NCBI GenBank assembly: GCA_008931825.1
Contig: QXVZ01019842.1
Coordinates: forward strand, 1 to 28,092
Source of the DNA: Phallusia fumigata
Taxonomy: Eukaryota; Chordata; Ascidiacea; Phlebobranchia; Ascidiidae
Direction: 5' to 3'
Length of the DNA stretch: 28,092 nucleotides
How positions within the stretch are numbered: position 1 is the stretch's first letter; each line of letters opens with the position of its first letter. Of this stretch, positions 21,958 to 28,092 are shown piece by piece. The notes beneath the pieces were generated by a model, which searched no databases, was not told where the DNA came from, and worked only from the letters and a program-made list of their open reading frames with translations. Position numbers and translations under genes: made by a program.

Positions 21958-24900
21958 ATGGTTGTGGCAACTTTGCAGTGTGCAAACGTATGTTCATTTC
22001 AAACCTTAAAGGTGTACAGCTCATGCAAAAAGCCAAGGAAATGCCTGGGTTCTGCTGGTCACATAATCACGAGAACTCACAAACAAAATTCTGTTCATCA
22101 CAAGGTGATTGGTTCCATAAAAGAAAGGTGCATCCCAGTTCAAAACAAAAGCCTCTTTGCCTCAATTAAATCTGTGTACCTGGAGGTTAAGATCAAATGC
22201 CGCCACTGCATGCAGTCTGCCTATCTAATTCCAGTTCATTTTTCCCAAACGAGATATACAATGTACGGTGCTGTAACACAAATTCTTCCCAGTAGTTCAA
22301 AAGGTATGCTGTCCAAGATTCGAATTCCTCAAAACTTGGTGCAAACTGGCAAAGTCAGAGGAAAAGAAGTTAGCCATCTAAACACTAAAATGCAGCAAGG
22401 ACCATTGGTTTATTTTTCTTCATCTCAATTGGAAAGACCACAAAGTAAAGAAGAAAATGAACAGTCCAGATTAACCAGCAACCATGAAGATCCTGAAGAA
22501 AATAAAAAAAGTAGAAATAACAATGATGACAAACTTAGCGCCAATGAGACAGACATAGCTATTTCAAAATTACAACATATTGATGAAACTGAGTCGTCCC
22601 ATTCCCAGTATGATTTTCTCATTCGAAGAATAGAGAGTAAGCTACCCGAAGAAGCAAATTCAGGATCACTTTTTACTTCAGTGAAACAGTTTGTTGAGAT
22701 GCCGGTTAACAGTTTTTTCAGCTTTATTTCCCAATCAACTTTGTTGGATAAACCTGAAAACAATGTTGCACCTTCTCATGACAAAAAGTCTGAAGATGAA
22801 ACGGCGATGATCACACAAAACAGTGAAAGTGAAGAACAACCACCTGCTCCTGTGTCTTTGCTAGACAGTCTGTACAAATTTATCCCCTACATGTCGACAT
22901 CTGGGACTTCTAATAGTGATGAGAAGATCAAGAACAAAAAGCTTGATGAGGCACACAAAGAGGCGCTACGAATCCAGGTGCCCCCTTAAGTCACTTTATT
23001 ATTAAATAACATCACCTCCAAGATGGGTGGCTGATCAAGTAAAATTTCCATTTGAGTATGAAAGAACTAACTGTGTATATCATTTTGTGCTCAACAACTT
23101 CAAAACATTTTATAAATCAGGCTTTGTCTGTAGGCAATATTCTTACAAGTTGTCCCTAGAAGCAAATAATTACAGAGATATATAGGCATAAATATTGCGG
23201 TACTGCATTTGGATAGGGCAAAAACGAGCGATTTTAGTTGCCCTAAAAAATAATAACTTGCATCTTTTAATTTTTGGGCAACTAGTAACAGCAAAGTTTG
23301 AAAATATCTCCGATCTATTGTATATGTCTTTTATTACATCAGCTTATCAATTACATTAATTTTATTTTTCCTTTTTAATTTCACAGAGCCAAAAAGACAA
23401 AATTGCTCAAAAAGTGGAAATCAACAATCGAACAAGACAACTGATACAAAGCATACGGGATGCAAACAGCTTATCCACAATTTGCCACAATGTGGAAGAT
23501 TTAAAAAATCATTTACTTCGATTTCCTGACACAAGGATTACTGCTGTAAAGGTATGGTATGAGAAAAATGTTTTACTCAAACACTATGGCAATCTAGTAC
23601 AGCATTTCTTAATCGTGATAAACTTTGTACTTAATTTGCTAAAGATTATGTATAATTAACCAGTTGTTACACCTTCCCACATGTATGCGCTTGTGGTAAG
23701 TTTGGTTTTTCAATTGAAAAAATTTGTAAACTGAATAGATAGGGACAAAATGCAAATAAGTTGTTAAGATTCATTAATTTGGTTTATGTCTGTGGATGTC
23801 TTTGTGATAGCTCATACATGGTGTTTTGTTTTGTAACTTTACTTCTTTGTTCCAGCAAAATGCCATTCGAGAGATAACCCACATATATCGAACCACACTT
23901 GATAAAGACATCTTGCCCACATTGAGAATGACCCTTGCCCTGTTGGGTTCAGTCGATCCCCCAAAACAAAGGGGGATTAGGGTTCTATGCATTGATGGTG
24001 GTGGTTGCAGGTAAGTTGTGTCTCTTTGATAAATAGCAATAAATATACATCAGCCATGTTGTTATATTCCCAAATTTGTCTGGAGGACAGTTATATGTTC
24101 ATATAGGAAAACTAGCACTAACTTTGCCATTAACTAACCCACCTAATCTGTTGCAGTTGTGATTTGTTTTTGAGGGTAAGGCAACCTGTTACAACTGGTT
24201 CAGGTTGTTTCTTTTCAAGAAGCCTTCTAAAACTAAAATATGTACCATGATCAAAAGTCATTTGTTTAGTGTGCTAAAAATGCTTGCACAGACAGAACTG
24301 CTGTCTCATTACAGGCATTTAAACAAGGTGTTTTTAAGGGGTGTTCTGTCATTGGAAATATTTCGCCGCATGATGGAATTAAGTGGAAAGCAAATACATG
24401 AAATGTTCGACTACATTTGTGGAGTCAGTACCGGTGCAGTTCTGGCATTTTTGCTTGGAATAAAAAGGCTTCCAATTGAAGACATTGAGTCCATCTACAG
24501 GTGCTTAAATAACAAACAGTAGTTTTTGCATTGTACCAGAGGGATGTTCTGTGTGGCTATGTGCAGAAACTTCAGACAAGTTAGCTGCCACAACGTACAT
24601 GCCACCATACTTTATACAATATACTGTAAACAGAACTCTGGTTCTGGCCTTACAGAGAAAAACTGCAGTGAGAAAGCATTTATTTATTCTACCAGTGTAA
24701 CTTTTTCTTTTCTAAACTTATGCTTATTTACACCCAATTTTGGCTAATCCCTGCACATAATGTGTTGTTGTATTGACTTTCACATGGGGACGTGCTTAAA
24801 ATCCCAAACTGTTTCTAGGCAACTTGGCTCGGAGGTGTTTAATCAAAGTCGGCTTGTGGGAACTGGCAAACTCATGGTGTCGCATGCGTACTACAACACC

Positions 24901-27900
24901 GAAACCTTGCAGAAGATCTTGAGAACAGTGTTTGGTATGTTTTCAAGCTGTGCAGATTATTCTTCTGCATGATATTTTAACCAAATAACACCGTTTTTGT
25001 GCTTCAGGCGACAAACTGTTAATTGATACTGCCGCGGATGAAGACGTACCTAAGTGCAGTGCAGTATCTACTTTGGTCAATAGAATGATGCTGAAGCCCT
25101 ATGTGTGGAGAAATTACAGGTATCGTAGTCTTCGTGAGTTTTAAAGCAGTGGTTTTCCATCTTTTTTCATAATGACAACCTACAATTACAATATCAACTT
25201 TACCCTTTCAAACATTTTATTCAAACAAAGATACATCTATGACTATGATGTATTAATGTTGTGCAGTCACATAAGTCCAATTTCAGTCTTTTAAAATTCT
25301 GTGAACACTTTCATCTCTCAAAACAGTGATCAAAAATTACAACCACCCCTCCCTTAAAAACCAGGGGTTCTAAGGAAATTAGGGTTAAAAATGAAATGTT
25401 TTATATGCCAGTACTTGTGTGTAAAACGTTTTCTGCATTTTACAAATGCTGTTGGTATCATCAAAACCATGAATTATTACCTATGGCCTTATCTTCTTTT
25501 GCGACAATGAGTGCCATGCAAATGTTCTGGAACTGAGGTGATTGCTTTTTATGTTGCAGCATTGTCCCCGGCACCAGACTTACTCACTGGCCCGGCACTT
25601 GTCGTGGTAAGTTATGGGAGGCCTTGCGAGCCTCTTCAGCTGCCCCAGGATATTTTGAAGAGTTCAAAAAGCATCACAACATTCACCAGGTGATTTTTTT
25701 ATATATATTCGCTAAAAAAAATTTCGGACAAAACAACCTACTTTATATTTCGCCGATATTGGCATCGTCAGTTCCTTTTTCAAATAGAATCCCCGACATT
25801 TTGATTGAAAACATGACTGCCAAGGAACTTGTATATAGTGACTGCATCGCTGTTGTCAATATCAGTGCACCATATACAAGTTCTCTGCCAGTCATAATTT
25901 AATTAAGCTACTCTCCAAGCCCGTACCTTATCTCCAGTATTGTCATTGTGTTGTTTCTCTAAAAATAAACGGTGAACATGTTTTGCTACAGGACGGCGGC
26001 TTGCTTACCAATAACCCAACAGGAGTTGCATTGAATGAATGCAGTCTTTTGTGGCCAAATGCTCCGATCCAATGTGTTGTGTCAGTTGGTACAGGACGTT
26101 ACGAGCCAACTGTGGGACCAACTAGCGAACAATTCTTGTCGTTGAAAGACAAACTGCTGAAGGTTGTGGACAGTGCGACCAGCGTGTCTGGTAAGATGTT
26201 TGTTCGATGGCGAAGGAATGTGCGATTGATATTTAGTCACAAAAGAGAAATTTTGTTGTTGAATCGTTTGGACCAAGGGGGTTGTCAACGGGGGGAATTC
26301 CGCTCTAGGGGAGATTTTGTATTTGTAAGGACGGAATTTCTAACGAATATTAAAACCTGAAAAGTTTATTAGTTGTATGTAGTTTCTCTTCTTAATATAC
26401 TGACATATGCATACCATTGCGAAATAAATTTCTAGTTAGGGGATATTCGCTTTGAATGTCGGTTAAGAGATCCATGCAACAAAAAAAGTTGAGAAATTAC
26501 TTGGTGCGTTGTTTTCTAAAAGCCTGTCTCCGTGTATTTTATAAATGCATTTTTTGCAGCCGATGAAAACTGTCTGGGATTTATGCGGTTAAAGTTTCTT
26601 TGAATTAAACCAGTGGTTAAACGTACGAGACTATCACAGCTTGCCGACGAAATGCGGTTGTGCATGGCAACGCTAGAACTTTGTTTTAATCCTTTTACCA
26701 AAAGCAACGAAAGGTTGCAAAAAAATTGCAAAAATTTGTGTCTTTGTCTGCAAAATGTGCCGCAAAAAATATAATTTGTCAGTGTCCCGTAAGCATAAAA
26801 AGTTTGAGAACCACTTGGTGGTTCATCAAAAACTGTATACAACTTTATAAAAGTTGCTTTTGTTTAGCGTTGCGATCGCGACTTTCGACAATGGGCTTTG
26901 TTCAATGATAACGGTTGCTATACAAAACATCCGGTTATGCCTATATGCCTTCCTGTTAACATAATCGGATATGTGCTGTTAATAGCGGCTTGCTGCAAAA
27001 AGTTGTATGTATTTTTAGAGGTGCACACAGTCATGTACGATTTGCTCCCAGATGGGACCTACTTTCGTTTCAATCCATTTATACGAGGTAAGTTAAAAAA
27101 GTTCTCCAGTGTTTCTAAATGTGGGGTCCACCGTAAAATAAATTCGTTTTATGTTTGTCTATCGAGGAGGTCGTTTACAAATCTAGCTGTTCATGGGTCC
27201 GTACAAAAAACTCTGTTTGTATAAACAATGATTTACACCAATGTCAACCGTTTGGTTAACTATAAACCAACCGAGCCTTGTGTAAAAGAAAAAAATACTT
27301 TCTAACCATATGTATACTTTGTACAGAACCACTGCAGCTAGACGATTTTGAACAAAATAAACTGGACATGTTGGTAGAGGACGCCCGTGACTACATTGAT
27401 AAAAACGACTACAAACTTCGTGCGTGTGTTAATACGTTGGGCAGTGGTAAAACCATGTTCGCCAGGTGACGCTAGAGACCCCCAGTTGAGTGGAAAGCAA
27501 TAGAAATCATACGTACGCTTGGCGTGTTTGCGGCCTCATATTGTGCAGTGTTGGCAATTTATTTTAGTTTTGAGTTGTTGTATTAGCCGCGAGGCTACTT
27601 TGTATGTACATACGTGTACAAAGTTTTGAGATTATTTTTTTTTTTGGTTTCTGATTGCCTGCATGGCATACTGAGAAGAGTCTGTTATACTTTTTCGCGT
27701 TCTCTGAAGCTCAACCTATTAGTCCGTGGCTTGAAAAGGTGCCAGACCGCTCAAATTGTTCAAGTTTCTGATTGATTAGGCGTCAGTTCTGGTTATGTTG
27801 TGCGACGTCTTCCTGCTTAGTAAACCCGTGGAACAAGCCCTACCACAACAAATACATTTTTTGTAAAGCCCACGTTACCATTAAAACTTCAGTTGTTTGT

Positions 27901-28092
27901 TCTTCACGGGGTTCGAACCCGAGATGCCTAGACTAGGAATGTCGCTCAGTTATTTTTGGCTGTACATGGAACAAGCGCATTTAAAATTCGACTGTGCGTT
28001 TGATCCACATTAGTTCAATTTTATTTCATAAAAACTCCAACACAACCAACCTACACTGTAAATTAACTCCTGTGTTTTGTTAATAACAGAAT
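21958..28092 (+). CDS. PNPLA8: Calcium-independent phospholipase A2 gamma (patatin-like), terminal exon cut by window edge
   Basis: Coding exons: 21958-22977, 23387-23551, 23856-24010, 24339-24500, 24819-24934, 25008-25119, 25560-25689, 25992-26190, 27019-27087, 27327-27465, then probably a last exon from 28090. The long first exon (340 codons) has a basic N-terminus with no acidic residue in roughly the first 50, fitting a mitochondrial presequence, then a poorly conserved Ser/Glu-rich linker. The patatin domain shows CIDGGGCRG (oxyanion loop), nucleophile elbow GVSTG (Ser477), RASSAAPGYF, and QDGGLLTNNP with catalytic Asp621. The Ser-Asp spacing is 144 residues, the same as human Ser483/Asp627. 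It hydrolyses membrane phospholipids (cardiolipin remodelling) in mitochondria and peroxisomes. If exon 10 is read through, it stops at 27467-27469 (756 aa), about 25 residues short of human. The exon 1 donor (GTGCCC) and exon 4 donor (GTGCTT) are weak. Confidence 0.92.
25147..25370. repeat. hAT-like terminal sequence in PNPLA8 intron 6
   Basis: CAGTGGTTTTCCATCTTTTT at 25147-25166 resembles the CAGTGGTTCTCAACC-type hAT end, and C-rich sequence lies near 25345-25370. No clear matching right end or target duplication was found. Confidence 0.3.
26274..26822. repeat. Degenerate hAT-like element(s) in PNPLA8 intron 8
   Basis: The left end near 26274 reads CAAGGGGGTTGTCAAC; the reverse complement of 26796-26817 reads CAAGTGGTTCTCAAAC. 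A related direct copy of the right end lies at 26483-26507 (GTTGAGAAATTACTTGGTG vs GTTTGAGAACCACTTGGTG). A CAGTGGTT word also occurs at 26611-26618. This suggests nested or repeated insertions; no target duplication could be defined. Confidence 0.4.
27470..28089. other. Probable last intron of PNPLA8 (or its 3' region)
   Basis: No coding exon is visible. The donor CAG/GTGACG at 27463-27471 and the acceptor TAATAACAG at 28081-28089 bracket it. It contains a tRNA-like motif on the minus strand. Confidence 0.5.
27905..27955 (-). repeat. tRNA-like pol III promoter remnant (tRNA-derived SINE or tRNA pseudogene)
   Basis: On the minus strand GGGTTCGAACCC (27920-27909) is a perfect B box, also a 12-bp palindrome. 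About 25-30 bases upstream ACTGAGCGAC (27950-27941) resembles an A box. No 7-bp acceptor stem or proper anticodon arm can be folded, so this is not an intact tRNA. It may head a SINE running left from here. Confidence 0.45.

Noticed and set aside
27466-27469. TGA as the true end of PNPLA8
   Set aside because: Possible, but it would cut the conserved C-terminus by about 25 residues while an in-phase donor lies at the same spot and a matching acceptor at the window end.
1-28092. CRISPR arrays, prokaryotic operons, phage or bacterial defence systems, intact rRNA or tRNA genes
   Set aside because: Nothing of this kind was seen; the window is eukaryotic with spliced genes throughout.

Overview
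This is a eukaryotic, intron-rich, AT-rich genomic window with six protein-coding genes. All splice junctions below were read by eye from GT-AG (once GC-AG) boundaries, reading-frame phase and similarity to known metazoan proteins. The proteins look like animal orthologues. The short gene spacing, small introns and pyrimidine-tract AG sites just before start codons suggest a compact invertebrate deuterostome genome; a tunicate such as Ciona is my best guess, but it is an inference.

Layout: (1) 1-346, plus strand: the C-terminal end of RIO kinase 1. (2) 579-4420, plus: a complete nine-exon TADA3 (SAGA/ATAC adaptor), 429 aa. (3) 4982-7124, plus: a complete four-exon mitochondrial ribosomal protein S2, 288 aa. 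(4) 7484-10032, minus: peroxisomal sarcosine oxidase-like gene (PIPOX-like, copy 1), 385 aa. (5) 11575-16296, plus: PIPOX-like copy 2, 383 aa. (6) 16875-20579, plus: PIPOX-like copy 3, 384 aa. (7) 21958 to the right edge, plus: PNPLA8 (calcium-independent phospholipase A2 gamma), at least ten coding exons. Its last short exon probably begins at the final three bases of the window.

The centre of interest is the three-gene PIPOX-like array: one inverted copy and two direct copies with the same eight-exon structure. Six exons have exactly the same length in all three; only exon 5 varies (147/141/144 nt). The copies have diverged at places that matter. Copy 1 has lost the active-site histidine of the GSSHG motif (it reads ASSSG) and uses a GC-AG intron. 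The C-terminal tripeptides are SHL, SSL and SML, so peroxisomal targeting may differ. All three keep the FAD dinucleotide-binding motif, the cysteine that is flavinylated in this family, and the GHGFK lysine.

Introns of copy 2 carry hAT-type miniature transposons. Two have recognisable terminal inverted repeats and 8-bp target duplications; one more is degenerate, and hAT-like ends occur in MRPS2 and PNPLA8 introns. Two single-N junctions upstream of PNPLA8 are each flanked by perfect 113- and 119-bp direct repeats, which look like unmerged contig overlaps rather than biology. A 110-base N gap sits in intron 1 of copy 2. I found no convincing evidence of a wholly new biological system; the PIPOX array is the best candidate for new functional biology.
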